A DNA stretch of 64,000 nucleotides from Bradyrhizobium amphicarpaeae (GTDB lineage: Bacteria > Pseudomonadota > Alphaproteobacteria > Rhizobiales > Xanthobacteraceae). Both the position numbers and the translations under genes were made by a program. Shown one piece after another: positions 8,892-16,785 of the stretch (position 1 is its first letter; every line of letters starts with the position of its first letter). Under the pieces are notes generated by a model. That model was given only the letters and a program-made list of their open reading frames with translations, ran no database searches and was not told the DNA's origin. The stretch lies in NCBI RefSeq assembly GCF_002266435.3, contig NZ_CP029426.2:1766001-1830000 (forward strand). The letters are read 5' to 3'.

Positions 8892-9323
8892 ATGACCGAC
8901 ACGCACGTCCACACCCCTATCAGCTCCGGCACCGGGCCCGGCGGCGATCTCTGTATCCGCACGCTGGCGATGCCCGCCGATACCAACGCCAACGGCGACA
9001 TCTTCGGCGGCTGGCTGCTCAGCCAGATGGACGTCGGCGGCGGCGTGTTTGCGTCGAAGGTCGCGAAGTCGCGCACCGTGACGGTCGCGATCGAGGCGAT
9101 GAATTTCCGCAAGGCGGTCTATGTCGGCGATCTCGTTTCCGTCTATGCCAATCTCGTGCGCGTCGGCCGCACCTCGATGACCGTGCATCTCGAAGCCTGG
9201 GCGCTGCGCCGCAGGGAGCTTCAGCCGATCCTGGTGACCGACGGAAATTTTACCTATGTCTCGATCGACGACGAGGGGCGTCCGCAAACGATCCGTCGAG
9301 ACGATCCGCCGATCGCGACCTAA
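8892..9323 (+). CDS. yciA: Acyl-CoA thioesterase, YciA-type hotdog fold
   Basis: 143 aa from ATG 8892, with GGGAG about ten bases upstream; the frame is open further upstream but that part overlaps the preceding gene. Single hotdog domain with the family hallmark PADTNANGDIFGGWLLSQMD (about residues 27-46), followed by TVTVAIEAMNFRKAVYVGD and the beta-strand GRTSMTVHLEAWALR. Such enzymes hydrolyse a broad range of acyl-CoAs to free acid and CoA. The place beside beta-oxidation genes and the lipid desaturase fits a role in acyl-CoA pool control. Confidence 0.88.
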   Translation: MTDTHVHTPISSGTGPGGDLCIRTLAMPADTNANGDIFGGWLLSQMDVGGGVFASKVAKSRTVTVAIEAMNFRKAVYVGDLVSVYANLVRVGRTSMTVHLEAWALRRRELQPILVTDGNFTYVSIDDEGRPQTIRRDDPPIAT

Positions 9324-9545
9324 CCGCGCGCGGCGCTCTGCCCTATCTCACGAAGATGTGCGGCGCGGCCAAACGTGGCGCGACCAGGTCATCGCGTCGC
9401 GGCTTCGCCAGCAACCGGTCATAAAACGGATGGGCTCCCCGCGTACTCAATTGCACGTCGATTCGGGGTAAGAGCCGGCTGATTTGCCTGAGGAACTTTT
9501 GGGCAGAGATCCGGTTGTTTGCCCGCATTGAGGAATCCACGGGCC

Positions 9546-9737
9546 ATGCCGGACAGCTACATAATCGAAGTCAATTCACAGACCGCGGGTATCGTCGTTC
9601 GCGGCCAGGGCGGCTACTGCTTCTTCGCCTCGTCCCACCAGTTCAATCGCCTCGAAGGCCAACTCTTCCGCAACGCCCGTGAGGCCGAGCGGGCCGCACG
9701 CAAGTTGGTTAACGGCGATGTGAGGGAAGCCGCATAG
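9546..9737 (+). CDS. Small conserved hypothetical protein
   Basis: 63 aa from ATG 9546. No membrane segment or catalytic motif. The first half is a likely beta-meander (SYIIEVNSQTAGIVVRGQGG, then YCFFASSHQFNRLEGQ), the second a charged helix rich in Arg, Ala and Glu (NAREAERAARKLVNG). Small proteins of this kind are frequent in Bradyrhizobium genomes, but I cannot assign a function. It is flanked upstream by a 222-base gap without a supported gene and downstream by a family-B repeat. Confidence 0.6.
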   Translation: MPDSYIIEVNSQTAGIVVRGQGGYCFFASSHQFNRLEGQLFRNAREAERAARKLVNGDVREAA

Positions 9738-9747
9738 CTTCCGCTAT

Positions 9748-9848
9748 CGTTCCGGAGCGCGCAGCGCGAATCCGGAATCTATCACGCTGCAGAAATTGCC
9801 GACCAATGGATTCCGGGCCCGCGCCTTTCGGCGCGTACCGGAATGACG
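9748..9848. repeat. Intergenic palindromic repeat, family B
   Basis: CGTTCCGGAGCGCGCAGCG at the left and CGGCGCGTACCGGAATGACG at the right are an imperfect inverted pair, with an inner GGAATCTATC / CAATGGATTCC pair. It lies between two converging genes and could act as a bidirectional transcript end. Confidence 0.8.
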
Positions 9849-9852
9849 TTGA

Positions 9853-10305
9853 TCACAACTTCGTCGCGGCCCGCGACAGCAGCTTCCATTCGTCGCCCTG
9901 CTTCTGCCAGTTCATCAGAATGTGAAGGTTGGTCGGCACTTTCTTCCCATCCGCCGCCATCTCCTGCTCGGCCATCCAGTGGAAGCGCACGATCGCAGCG
10001 GGACCGACGACCTTGATGGTGGGGTCCTTGTAGTCGATCGACAGGAATTTCGACTTGCCGTCGGTGGCGTTGGCGATGAAGGTCGCCTTGTCCTCGACCT
10101 TGCCGCTGGAGTGGCTGTAGCTGAGATCGTCCCAGCACAGTGCGCCGAGCGCCTTCGGATCGGCCGCAATCTGGGCGAGGCGGAAGGCTTCGACCTTCTT
10201 GGTCACGGTGTCCTCGTCCACTGATGCGGCGAGCGCCGGTGTCGTGAGCGCAAGCGCGGAGACGGCAAGAGTCGAGAGAGCCAGATCGCGTCGGTTGATC
10301 GTCAT
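9853..10305 (-). CDS. Exported nuclear transport factor 2 (SnoaL-like) family protein
   Basis: 150 aa from the ATG at 10305, preceded by an almost perfect AAAGGAGG Shine-Dalgarno; the frame is open 21 codons further but the ribosome site decides the start. The N-terminus TINRRDLALSTLAVSALALT looks like a twin-arginine-type signal peptide with cleavage near ALAAS. The rest fits a cone-shaped NTF2 fold with an opening helix (EAFRLAQIAADPKALGAL), WDDLSYSHSSGKVEDKATFI and strands ending in EWKLLSRAATKL. Such domains serve as small-molecule binders or immunity/scaffold proteins; no catalytic assignment is possible. Confidence 0.75.
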   Translation of the reverse strand: MTINRRDLALSTLAVSALALTTPALAASVDEDTVTKKVEAFRLAQIAADPKALGALCWDDLSYSHSSGKVEDKATFIANATDGKSKFLSIDYKDPTIKVVGPAAIVRFHWMAEQEMAADGKKVPTNLHILMNWQKQGDEWKLLSRAATKL

Positions 10306-10457
10306 CGTTTCCTCCTTTTTGATCTTGCGGGAAGTGTTGCAGCCGCGCGCGGCTTTGTCGAGTGTCACTTCGTCGTCAGCATGACGTCATTGCGCGCTCG
10401 AAGCCTTATTGATACGTCTCACGCATCAATGCGCCGCGGATTTGGGAAAGTACGGAC

Positions 10458-11144
10458 ATGATCGAAGCCGCAACGGAAGCGACGGGCAGGGCCCTGCTGT
10501 TCGACATCGACGGCACGCTGGCCGACACCGACCCGCTGCACTTGAAGGCCTTCAACCAGGTTCTCGGCCCTCGCGGCCACATCTTCGATCACGCGCGCTT
10601 CTCCAGAGAGCTGCAAGGTTTCGCCAATATCGCGATCGGCGAGCGCTTTCTGCCGGACGAGGCGCCGGAGCGGCGCGCCTCGATCCTCGACGAGAAGGAG
10701 GAAGTCTTCCGCGAACTCGTGGCCGGGCAGATCGAGCCGCTGCCGGGCCTGATGGCGCTGCTCGACCGTGCGGACGCTGCCGGCATTCCCATGGTGGCGG
10801 TGACCAACGCGCCGCGCCTCAATGCCGAGTTGCTGCTTTCCGGCCTCGGCATCACGCATCGTTTCAAGGCGCTCGTGATCGGTGCCGAACTGCCGCACGG
10901 CAAGCCGCATCCGCTGCCCTATCAGGAAGGGCTGCGCTTCGTCGGCGCCAGGCCGGAGGCCTCGATCGCATTCGAGGACTCCCGCACCGGCGTCCAATCG
11001 GCCACGGCGGCCGGCATTCCGACCATCGGCGTCCGGACCAGCCTCAGCCATGCTGACCTGGTTGCAGCCGGCGCCATCGCATCCGCCGGCGCCTTCGACG
11101 ATCCGCAGCTGCTCGCGCGTCTCGCGAGCGCCATGTCGTGGTGA
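10458..11144 (+). CDS. HAD-superfamily sugar-phosphatase/phosphoglucomutase-like hydrolase
   Basis: 228 aa. All four HAD motifs are visible: FDIDGTLADTD with nucleophile Asp16 and acid Asp18, VAVTNAP (motif II), the Lys of GKPHP (motif III) and FEDSRTG (motif IV). The helical cap between motifs I and II is of the beta-phosphoglucomutase type. These enzymes dephosphorylate small sugar or polyol phosphates. Its place just upstream of glpR in the same direction suggests, but does not prove, a substrate linked to glycerol phosphate metabolism. Confidence 0.85.
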   Translation: MIEAATEATGRALLFDIDGTLADTDPLHLKAFNQVLGPRGHIFDHARFSRELQGFANIAIGERFLPDEAPERRASILDEKEEVFRELVAGQIEPLPGLMALLDRADAAGIPMVAVTNAPRLNAELLLSGLGITHRFKALVIGAELPHGKPHPLPYQEGLRFVGARPEASIAFEDSRTGVQSATAAGIPTIGVRTSLSHADLVAAGAIASAGAFDDPQLLARLASAMSW

Positions 11145-11263
11145 GAATGGCTTGGTAGGAGATGGCGTGGTGAGCGGCCGCATGGCTAACCGTGATCGCA
11201 GCGTGCATTGACCGAAGGCGAGAACCGCCGCACCATGCGGCTTCCTGATTTGAGGCCTTTGCC

Positions 11264-12100
11264 GTGACCGGACTGACCCATCGCCAAGCCGAAATCCTCA
11301 ACATCGCGCGGGCCTCTGGCCGCGTCATGGTCGAGGAGCTCGCGCGCCGCTTCGAAGTCTCGGCGCAGACCATCCGCAAGGATCTCAATGATCTCTGCGA
11401 GCGGAGGTCGCTGACCCGCATCCATGGCGGCGCCATCATCGCCTCCGGCGTCGAAAACCTCGCTTATGAGGCGAGGCGCTTCGTCGCCGCCGACGAGAAG
11501 AAGGCGATTGGAGCTGCCGCTGCATCGCTGATCCCGAACGGCTGCTCGCTGTTCATCAACATCGGCACCACGACCGAGGAGGTCGCGAGCGCGCTGACCT
11601 CGCACGAGGACCTCCTCGTCATCACCAACAATCTCAACGTCGCGATGCTGCTCTACCGCCATCCCCGCATCGAGGTCGTCGTCGCCGGCGGCACGGTGCG
11701 GCGTGCCGACGGCGCCGTGGTCGGCTCGACCGCGACGCAGCTGATCGGCCAGTTCAAGGTCGACTACGCCATCATCGGCGCGTCCGCGATCGACGAGGAG
11801 GGCGCGCTGCTCGACTTCGATTATCGCGAGGTGCAGGTCGCGCAGGCCATCATCGCCAATGCCCGCAGCGTGATGCTGGTTGCCGATTCCACAAAACTCC
11901 GCCGCAGCGCGCCGGTGCGCATCGCGCACATGACCCAGATCCAGACCTTCGTCACCGACCAGGAGCTGCCCGAGCGCCTCGCCACGATCTGCCACAGCAA
12001 GGGCATCGAGGTGATGGCGGCGATGCCGAAGGGGGCGGGAGATGTCGATGACGTCCAGGCCGAGGTGCAGGAAGCCTCGCCGGTGGTACGGCTGCGTTAG
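11264..12100 (+). CDS. glpR: DeoR-family glycerol regulon repressor
   Basis: 278 aa, GTG start. DeoR N-terminal helix-turn-helix over about residues 5-57 (RQAEILNIARASGRVMVEEL, then FEVSAQTIRKDLNDLCERRS and the typical RIHGGA end). The C-terminal DeoR sensor domain follows, with FINIGTTTEEVA and VVAGGTVRRADGAVVGS, which in this family binds a phosphorylated sugar or glycerol-3-phosphate. Known: GlpR represses glycerol genes until glycerol-3-phosphate binds. glpD and the transporter genes begin about 1 kb downstream, behind a toxin-antitoxin pair, and a repeat-rich operator candidate lies just before glpD. Confidence 0.88.
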   Translation: MTGLTHRQAEILNIARASGRVMVEELARRFEVSAQTIRKDLNDLCERRSLTRIHGGAIIASGVENLAYEARRFVAADEKKAIGAAAASLIPNGCSLFINIGTTTEEVASALTSHEDLLVITNNLNVAMLLYRHPRIEVVVAGGTVRRADGAVVGSTATQLIGQFKVDYAIIGASAIDEEGALLDFDYREVQVAQAIIANARSVMLVADSTKLRRSAPVRIAHMTQIQTFVTDQELPERLATICHSKGIEVMAAMPKGAGDVDDVQAEVQEASPVVRLR

Positions 12101-12104
12101 GGTC

Positions 12105-12521
12105 TTATCGAGCGCTCCACGGGTTGATCAGCGTCACACCAGTTGGTTCGAAATCCCCGACATTGCGCGTAACAACCGTCAGGCCATGAACAAGCGCGGT
12201 TGCTGCAATGAGGGCGTCGCGTTCAGCCCGTGGATTGGGGACGTGAAGTTGCGCACACCGCTGCGCCACCGCAATATCGATCGCCAGGATCCGCCCTTCG
12301 AAGCGGGCCAGAATGTGATCGTCGATCCAGGCGCGCAGGATGGCGCCCTGCACCGCGTCTTTGCGCTCGATCAGACGCGCGCCAAGTTCAATTTCAAGAA
12401 TTGAAATGGCGGACATGAAAAAATTGGCCGCGGGCACAGCGTTGGCCCAGGCGAGGACATTGCGATCAGCCCTGTCCGGCCGCCTCAGTTCGGAAATGAC
12501 ATTGGTGTCCAGCAGAAACAT
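12105..12521 (-). CDS. vapC: PIN-domain toxin (VapC/FitB type)
   Basis: 138 aa. PIN ribonuclease with the acidic Mg-binding set in the expected places: Asp5 in FLLDTNVISEL, Glu43 in ISILEIELG, Asp102 in AERDALIAATA and Asp123 in NVGDFEPTG. It starts at the last base of the antitoxin stop (TGATG), the usual coupling of such pairs, and converges on glpR with a gap of only four bases. Toxins of this class cleave RNA, often tRNA, when freed from the antitoxin; the target here is unknown. The FitB subfamily resemblance is inferred from LINPW near the end. Confidence 0.9.
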   Translation of the reverse strand: MFLLDTNVISELRRPDRADRNVLAWANAVPAANFFMSAISILEIELGARLIERKDAVQGAILRAWIDDHILARFEGRILAIDIAVAQRCAQLHVPNPRAERDALIAATALVHGLTVVTRNVGDFEPTGVTLINPWSAR

Positions 12522-12772
12522 CAGTCGAGATCGGCGGGCCTGGAGATTCCGCCGGTGAGCCGAGGCGGATCGAAATCAAAATCCGCGTTCGCCTGCGCCA
12601 AGGCTTCGGCAAGGCTCATGTGGCCGCCGCTTAGCCGCAAATAGTCCTCGATCGTCAGCAGGACATGGGCCGGGCGGCCGCGATCCGTGATGAAGACCGG
12701 CCCCTCCGAGGCCGCCTTCTTGGCGCCGCTCGTATCCTGGTTGAATTCTCGGCTGGTCAAGGTGGTGACCAT
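12521..12772 (-). CDS. Phd/YefM-family antitoxin
   Basis: 83 aa from ATG 12772, chosen because AAGGA precedes it by 8 bases and because the family starts with this TTLTSREFNQD segment. The Phd-type DNA-binding N-terminus includes GPVFITDRGRPAHVLLTIED. The remaining tail is acidic and should wrap the PIN toxin. Partner of the overlapping downstream toxin gene; it probably also represses the pair's own promoter, in the AT-rich stretch around 12800-12850. Confidence 0.88.
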   Translation of the reverse strand: MVTTLTSREFNQDTSGAKKAASEGPVFITDRGRPAHVLLTIEDYLRLSGGHMSLAEALAQANADFDFDPPRLTGGISRPADLD

Positions 12773-12961
12773 CGTCAGCGTCCTTATCGCCACGGCAGGC
12801 TTTACCCGTCAAACTATATGTAGATACATTGCTACATTCAAGTGGTGCGCTTTGTTGTTGTCGCAAGGCCGCCTCGCCCTGCCGCTCAACCGGGCCATTT
12901 GCCTCCAAATCGCCCGGGCTTCTGCCGATTTCTCCGTCCCATTGGCGTTGAATAAGCTCTC

Positions 12962-13030
12962 CTTTCACTTTCTTTCGCCTCTCTTTCATCTTGCTTTCGT
13001 TTTCCGGTGTGATCTAATGAGAAACGAAAG
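12962..13030. promoter_or_regulatory. Candidate GlpR operator region upstream of glpD
   Basis: CTTTC motifs start at 12962, 12968, 12972, 12983 and 12994, the last three spaced exactly 11 bases, one helical turn. The last, CTTTCGTTT (12994-13002), is perfectly inverted by AAACGAAAG at 13022-13030. DeoR-family GlpR proteins bind TTCG-containing repeats (knowledge). The position 34-100 bases before glpD supports a GlpR site, but binding is inferred. Confidence 0.55.
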
Positions 13031-13063
13031 TAACCGCCCGACGGAACGGGCGGTCGCCGGGGG

Positions 13064-14614
13064 ATGCGTCTGTTGGAGCGTATTTTCGACCTCGCCATCA
13101 TTGGAGGCGGTGTTAATGGCTGCGGCATCGCGCGCGACGCGGTGGGCCGCGGCAACACGGTTTTCCTGTGCGAAATGAACGATTTGGCGAGCGGGACATC
13201 GTCCTGGTCGACCAAGCTGGTCCATGGCGGCCTGCGCTATCTCGAATATTACGAGTTTCGCCTGGTTCGCGAGGCGCTGATCGAGCGCGAGATCCTCTGG
13301 GGCATCGCGCCCCACATCATCCGCCCCCTGCGTTTCGTATTGCCGCATCACTCTGGCCTGCGCCCCGCTTGGCTGCTGCGTCTCGGCCTCTTCCTCTATG
13401 ACCACATCGGCGGCCGCCATCTGTTGCCGGCGACCCGCTCGGTCGATCTCCGGCGTGACGAGGTCGGCAAGCCGCTGATCCCGAATCGCTACTCCCGCGC
13501 CTTCGAATATTCCGACTGCTTCGTCGACGACGCCCGCCTCGTCGTGCTCAATGCGCGCGATGCCGCCGACAAGGGTGCCGAGATCCGCACCCGCACCCGC
13601 GCAACGGATATCAAGCAGTCCGGCGGTCTCTGGACCGTGAGCATGGTCAACACGCTGACGGGTGAGCGGTCGCAGATCCAGGCAAAGGCTCTGGTCAATG
13701 CCGGCGGCCCCTGGGTCGAGGACGTGCTCGGCCGCGGCGCCGGCGTCAACGCGAAAGCCAAGGTGCGCCTGGTGCAGGGCTCGCACATCGTGGTCAGGAA
13801 GCTCTACGACCACGACCGCGCCTACATGTTCCAGAACGCCGACGGCCGCATCATTTTCGTGATCCCGTACCAGGACGACTTCACGCTGATCGGCACCACG
13901 GATCGCGACTATGACGGCGATCCCGCCAAGGTGAAGGCGACGCCGGAGGAGGTCCAGTATCTCTGCACCGCGGCGAGCGAATATCTGGCGAAGCCCGTGA
14001 CGCCGGACGACGTGGTCTGGACCTATTCCGGTGTGCGCCCGCTCTATGACGACGGCGCCAGCGAAGCCAAGGCCGCGACGCGGGACTACGTGTTCGAGCT
14101 CGACACGCCCGGCGGCGTGCCTCTGCTGTCGATCTATGGCGGCAAGATCACCACCTATCGCCGGCTCGCCGAGGAGGCGCTGGAGCGGCTCGCGCCCTAT
14201 CTTCGCAGCGCAAAAGCGCGGGAGGGCTGGACGGGCAAATGGCCGCTGCCCGGCGGCGACATGAATGTGTCCGACATCGACGGCCTGATCGCCGAGCTGC
14301 AGCGCGGCTATCCCTTCCTCAGCCACGAGCACGCCAGGCGGCTCGCGCGCGCCTATGGCACCAAGGCCATCAAGCTGCTCGGCGACGCCAAATCGTCGGC
14401 CGATCTCGGCCAGGCCTTTGGTGCGACGTTGACCGAACGCGAGGTCCGCTACCTCATGGCCAATGAATGGGCCGTGACCGCCGAGGACGTCGTCTGGCGC
14501 CGTTCCAAGCTCGGCCTGCGACTATCTGCCGATGAGATCGCTGCACTTGACGACTGGATTGCAACCCACGCTGTGCCGCAAAGTCCCCTGCTGGAAGCGG
14601 GAGGACGCTCATGA
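13064..14614 (+). CDS. glpD: Glycerol-3-phosphate dehydrogenase, FAD-dependent
   Basis: 516 aa, ATG preceded by a GCCGGGGG run. Peripheral membrane flavoprotein that oxidises glycerol-3-phosphate to dihydroxyacetone phosphate and passes electrons to quinone. The FAD-binding Rossmann start DLAIIGGGVNGCGIARDA lies at about residues 9-26. It is followed by SSWSTKLVHGGLRYLEYYEF, LVNAGGPWVEDV and IYGGKITTYRRLAEEA, all conserved in GlpD. The C-terminal DAO_C cap is complete. First gene of the glycerol operon; the next gene starts inside its stop (ATGA overlap at 14611-14614). Confidence 0.95.
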   Translation: MRLLERIFDLAIIGGGVNGCGIARDAVGRGNTVFLCEMNDLASGTSSWSTKLVHGGLRYLEYYEFRLVREALIEREILWGIAPHIIRPLRFVLPHHSGLRPAWLLRLGLFLYDHIGGRHLLPATRSVDLRRDEVGKPLIPNRYSRAFEYSDCFVDDARLVVLNARDAADKGAEIRTRTRATDIKQSGGLWTVSMVNTLTGERSQIQAKALVNAGGPWVEDVLGRGAGVNAKAKVRLVQGSHIVVRKLYDHDRAYMFQNADGRIIFVIPYQDDFTLIGTTDRDYDGDPAKVKATPEEVQYLCTAASEYLAKPVTPDDVVWTYSGVRPLYDDGASEAKAATRDYVFELDTPGGVPLLSIYGGKITTYRRLAEEALERLAPYLRSAKAREGWTGKWPLPGGDMNVSDIDGLIAELQRGYPFLSHEHARRLARAYGTKAIKLLGDAKSSADLGQAFGATLTEREVRYLMANEWAVTAEDVVWRRSKLGLRLSADEIAALDDWIATHAVPQSPLLEAGGRS

Positions 14615-15687
14615 CCGTGACACTCGATCACGTGACCCGGACCGTCGAGGGGGTCGAACACATCCGCGACGTCTCGCTGACGCTCGAGAGCGGCACGCTC
14701 AACGTGCTGCTTGGGCCGACGCTGTCGGGCAAGACCTCGATCATGCGACTGCTCGCCGGCCTCGACAAGCCGACCAGTGGTAAGGTTCTGGTCAACGGCA
14801 AGGACGTCACCGGCGCCGACGTGCGGAAGCGCTCGGTTGCGATGGTCTATCAGCAGTTCATCAACTACCCCTCGCTCACCGTCTACGAGAACATCGCCTC
14901 GCCCCTGCGCGTGCAGGGCAAGCCGCGCGCCGAAATCGAAGCGCGCGTGGGCGAGGCCGCCAAGCTGCTGCGGCTCGAGCCGTTCCTGAAGCGTACGCCG
15001 CTCCAGCTCTCCGGCGGCCAGCAGCAACGTACCGCGATCGCGCGGGCGCTGGTCAAGGGAGCCGATCTCGTGCTGCTCGACGAGCCGCTCGCCAATCTCG
15101 ATTACAAGCTGCGCGAGGAGCTGCGCGCCGAGCTGCCGCGCATCTTCGAGGCCTCGGGCGCGATCTTCGTCTATGCCACCACCGAGCCGACCGAGGCGCT
15201 GCTGCTCGGCGGCAACACAGTGTGCATGTGGGAAGGCCAGGCGCTCCAGATCGGCGGGACCGCGAATGTCTATCGCCGGCCGCAGACGCTACGCGTCGCA
15301 CAGGTGTTCTCCGATCCGCCACTCAACCTCGTCGGCATCGAGAAAAAGAACGGCTCGGTTCAATATGCCGGGGGCGCCGCTTCGCCGGCCTCCGGCCTCT
15401 ATTCGTCGCTGGCCGACGGCGCCTATCGCGTCGGCTTCCGGGCGCATCAGCTCGCGCTTGCCAATGGCGAGGCCGACCGGCACGCCTTCCACGCCACGGT
15501 CACGGTGACCGAGATCACCGGTTCGGAGAGTTTCGTGCATCTGACCCGCGACGGATCGAACTGGGTGGCGGTGCTGCACGGCGTGCACGAGTTCGAGCCG
15601 GGCCAGACGCTCGACGCCGTGCTCGATCCCAATGATGTCTTCGTGTTCGACGCGGCCGACCGCCTGGTCGCCGCGCCCGGCTCTTGA
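14611..15687 (+). CDS. glpS: Glycerol ABC importer ATP-binding protein 1 (GlpS-like)
   Basis: 358 aa, overlapping the glpD stop by four bases. CUT1-type ATPase with a C-terminal TOBE-like domain. Walker A is GPTLSGKT (35-42), the signature LSGGQ is intact at 133-137 and Walker B is LVLLDEP. The switch (H-loop) is unusual: YATTEPTEAL stands where YVTHDQTEAL is expected, so Thr191 replaces the catalytic His. The second ATPase downstream has the opposite defect. Known: Rhizobium leguminosarum glpSTPQUV encodes a glycerol importer downstream of glpD; gene order here is the same. Confidence 0.9.
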   Translation: MTVTLDHVTRTVEGVEHIRDVSLTLESGTLNVLLGPTLSGKTSIMRLLAGLDKPTSGKVLVNGKDVTGADVRKRSVAMVYQQFINYPSLTVYENIASPLRVQGKPRAEIEARVGEAAKLLRLEPFLKRTPLQLSGGQQQRTAIARALVKGADLVLLDEPLANLDYKLREELRAELPRIFEASGAIFVYATTEPTEALLLGGNTVCMWEGQALQIGGTANVYRRPQTLRVAQVFSDPPLNLVGIEKKNGSVQYAGGAASPASGLYSSLADGAYRVGFRAHQLALANGEADRHAFHATVTVTEITGSESFVHLTRDGSNWVAVLHGVHEFEPGQTLDAVLDPNDVFVFDAADRLVAAPGS

Positions 15688-15699
15688 GGGAGATGCGCC

Positions 15700-16785
15700 A
15701 TGGCCCGCATTGACCTCGTCGATCTCGCGCACTCCTACGGCGGCAATGATGCGCCGCAGGACAGCTTTGCGCTGAAGCCGGTGACCATGACCTGGCGGCA
15801 GGGCGGCGCCTATGCGCTGCTCGGCCCGTCCGGTTGCGGCAAGACCACGCTGCTCAACGTCATCTCCGGCATCATCACGCCGTCGCGGGGGAAAATCCTG
15901 TTCGACGGCGAGGACATCACACCGCTGTCAACCCAGAAGCGCAACATCGCCCAGGTGTTCCAGTTTCCGGTGATCTACGACACCATGACGGTAGGGCAGA
16001 ATTTGGCGTTTCCGCTGAAGAACCGCGGCGTGCCGAAGGCCGAGATCGACAAGCGCGTTGCCGAGATCGGCCGCCTGCTCGACCTCGAACCCTATCTGAA
16101 CCGCAAGGCGACGCGGCTCACGGCCGACGCTAAGCAGAAGATCTCGCTCGGCCGTGGTCTCGTCCGCTCCGACGTCGCCGCCGTGCTGTTCGACGAGCCG
16201 CTGACCGTGATTGATCCCGAGCTGAAATGGCAGCTGCGCTCGAAGCTGAAGGCGCTGCATCGCGAGCTCGATCTCACGATGATCTACGTCACCCACGACC
16301 AGACCGAGGCGCTGACCTTCGCCGACACCGTCGTCGTCATGCATGACGGCCGCGTGGTGCAAAGCGGCACCCCGGCGGAGCTGTTCGACAAGCCCGCGCA
16401 CACCTTCGTCGGCTACTTCATCGGCTCGCCCGGTATGAACATCCTGCCGGCGGAGGTGAGGGGACGCGAGGCGCGCATCGACGGCCACGTCATCGCGCTC
16501 AACCGCAGCTATGACAACCTTCCGGCCGGTGCGAAGATCGAAATCGGCGTGCGTCCCGAATTCGTCGACGCCGTCACGCCGACGCCCGGCCTGCTCACGT
16601 CGAAGATCGAGCGTGTCGACGATCTCGGCCGCATCCGCTTCGCGCGGGTCCGCGTCGGTGAGGCCAGATTGGCCGCGCGCGCGCCTGCTGGCTTCACGCC
16701 ATCCGACGGCATGGCCGGACTGAAGTTTGATTCGTCCCATGTCCACGTCTACGCCGACAGCCTTCTGGTGGAGGGAGCCGCCTGA
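15700..16785 (+). CDS. glpT: Glycerol ABC importer ATP-binding protein 2 (GlpT-like)
   Basis: 361 aa. Second ATPase of the importer. Walker A GPSGCGKT, Q-loop QVFQFPVIYD, Walker B AVLFDEP and switch His199 in YVTHDQTEAL are all consensus. The ABC signature is not: LTADAK (140-145) occupies the LSGGQQ position. Together with GlpS this makes one consensus and one degenerate nucleotide site if the two form a heterodimer. The C-terminal third is a TOBE/MalK-like regulatory region. Its stop overlaps the permease start by one base. The symbol follows the rhizobial glpSTPQUV naming and is not the E. coli GlpT antiporter. Confidence 0.9.
   Translation: MARIDLVDLAHSYGGNDAPQDSFALKPVTMTWRQGGAYALLGPSGCGKTTLLNVISGIITPSRGKILFDGEDITPLSTQKRNIAQVFQFPVIYDTMTVGQNLAFPLKNRGVPKAEIDKRVAEIGRLLDLEPYLNRKATRLTADAKQKISLGRGLVRSDVAAVLFDEPLTVIDPELKWQLRSKLKALHRELDLTMIYVTHDQTEALTFADTVVVMHDGRVVQSGTPAELFDKPAHTFVGYFIGSPGMNILPAEVRGREARIDGHVIALNRSYDNLPAGAKIEIGVRPEFVDAVTPTPGLLTSKIERVDDLGRIRFARVRVGEARLAARAPAGFTPSDGMAGLKFDSSHVHVYADSLLVEGAA

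Noticed and set aside
9343..9540. 65-aa minus-strand frame before the small protein at 9546
   Set aside because: No ribosome site, no homology, overlaps the likely promoter of 9546-9737.
14611..15687. GlpS as a pseudogene because of its missing switch His
   Set aside because: Full length, intact Walker and signature motifs, and tight operon coupling argue for a functional but asymmetric subunit.
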